From: Nymphaea colorata
Taxonomy: Eukaryota; Streptophyta; Magnoliopsida; Nymphaeales; Nymphaeaceae
DNA length: 64,000 bases
Assembly (NCBI RefSeq): GCF_008831285.2
Contig: NC_045139.1
Location: forward strand, 11,812,704-11,876,703
Direction: 5' to 3'
Position 1 is the stretch's first letter. Each line of letters starts with the position of its first letter. Positions 63,090 to 64,000 of this stretch are shown here, piece by piece. A program made the position numbers and the translations under genes. The notes under the pieces were generated by a model that was not told where the DNA came from, did not search any database, and saw only the letters and a program-made list of their open reading frames with translations.

Positions 63090-63222
63090 AATAGTTGTTT
63101 GGCAGCAAGAACACTCTTAAGTGGAATCTGCCCCAAAGATTGGGTAGATTCATGAATCTACCTAATCTTTGGGGCAGATTTGTGGGGACACTCACAGAGT
63201 ATTCATGCTGCCAAAAAACCTC
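63090..63222. mobile_element. PIF/Harbinger-like MITE, copy 4, with a long palindrome
   Basis: Ends are GTTTGGCAGC and GCTGCCAAAAAACCTC, an inverted pair. The centre (63125-63180) is a 56-bp palindrome built from the family's core words AATCTGCCCCAAAGATT and GTAGATTCATGAATCTAC, with a single unmatched base pair. Confidence 0.7.
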
Positions 63223-63579
63223 TAAAAGTTAAATTTTATTAAGTATTAAGACTTGTTAATAACTTTCCTATGTACAACTTGACATATTAATATAATTTAA
63301 CTTTTATAATCTCATTTCAAGCTTCATTCTTAAACTCCTTGTTAGGAACAGTCATTCATGATTGTACTTAAAAGAAGTTAGGAATACAAATTTTGAAGAT
63401 CGTTTTAGAAATGGATCAAGGGTGGTTTTCCTATTTACGTTTGAGAATGATTATCTTCCTTTTTAAGAATGATTGTGAACTAAAAGATCATATTTGTGTA
63501 TTTTTGAATGACATAATTTTGACAAGAATAAACTAGGTTGAATCGATCATGCAATAAATTAAATATAGTTATCATGCTT

Positions 63580-63583
<4 letters not shown>

Positions 63584-63663
<80 letters not shown>
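63584..63663. repeat. (AT)n(GT)n compound microsatellite
   Basis: About 26 AT units followed by about 13 GT units. Confidence 0.96.
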
Positions 63664-64000
63664 TACAATCTAGTTCTATTGTATCCGAATTGTAATTGTA
63701 GCATAAAACTGGAAAAATAACTTCCAAAACCCTGTAAAATCGCTTCTGAATTTATAAAGTTGGTTTGGAGATAGCAGCATGAATCAAGACACTATAAAAA
63801 TTTGAAGTTAAAACCTAATTGGAAACCACCACACGAAATGATGTTCTCAACTTGATTGAAATCTGCCTTTTTTAAAACTAAACATATTGACAATGTATAT
63901 TAATTCATGCATAACATGAGGCATGTCTAAACTTAAACACCCTTTGAAATAAATGGTAGTAACATCAAACACATACAAGCAACTCACCACAACCAAGAGC
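63664..64000. other. No gene recognised
   Basis: AT-rich sequence to the end of the window; nothing recognised. Confidence 0.5.

Overview
This window is nuclear DNA from a flowering plant. It is AT-rich, gene-poor and dense in repeats: Ty1/copia retrotransposons with plant-type tRNA-iMet primer sites, MITEs, probable CACTA ends, TRIM-like elements, and long AT, CT and TAA microsatellites. I see no bacterial operons, CRISPR array, rRNA or convincing tRNA gene. The species cannot be fixed from the sequence alone.

Only two intact host genes can be supported. Both are intronless cytochrome P450s of the CYP94 family (the CYP86 clan of fatty-acid omega-hydroxylases and jasmonoyl-isoleucine oxidases). 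One lies on the minus strand near the left edge (3409-4854). The other lies on the plus strand near the right edge (57998-59518). They are clearly paralogous and point away from each other across about 53 kb of repeats. Both are complete, with membrane anchor, I-helix, ExxR, PERF-like and haem-cysteine motifs. Both have a TATA box at a sensible distance and a GA-rich 5' leader. In the left gene the GA microsatellite abuts the likely start codon, and an upstream in-frame AUG makes the true N-terminus ambiguous.

Layout: 1-873, 3' end of a copia element. 874-3300, unassigned, with a Harbinger-like MITE at 2451-2607. 3.3-5.5 kb, CYP94 gene 1 and promoter. 5.5-10.1 kb, AT-rich with no gene. 10101-15464, a complete but dead copia element with two 233-bp LTRs. 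15.5-28.4 kb, no gene, with several small elements including a hAT-type MITE nested in an older repeat (22.0-22.7 kb). 28.8-32.1 kb, a second decayed copia element. 33.9-34.7 kb, CACTA-like subterminal repeats. 34.9-37.3 and 45.5-47.6 kb, a 2.0-2.3 kb direct duplication. 37.3-45.5 kb, tandem repeats and a TRIM-like element. 48.4 kb, a strong hairpin. 49.6-50.0 kb, a second TRIM-like element. 51.1-53.3 kb, two copia fragments in opposite orientation. 54.9-57.7 kb, microsatellites and unassigned DNA. 57.8-59.5 kb, CYP94 gene 2. 59.6-64.0 kb, unassigned DNA with a CACTA-like end and two MITE copies.

Apart from the two P450s, which probably act on the same class of substrate in the endoplasmic reticulum, nothing suggests genes working together. 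I found no convincing new biological system. The best leads are the GA-repeat start-site ambiguity, the miniature LTR elements, the palindromic MITE family, the long hairpin near 48.4 kb and the long direct duplication. All identities and repeat boundaries were read by eye and are approximate.
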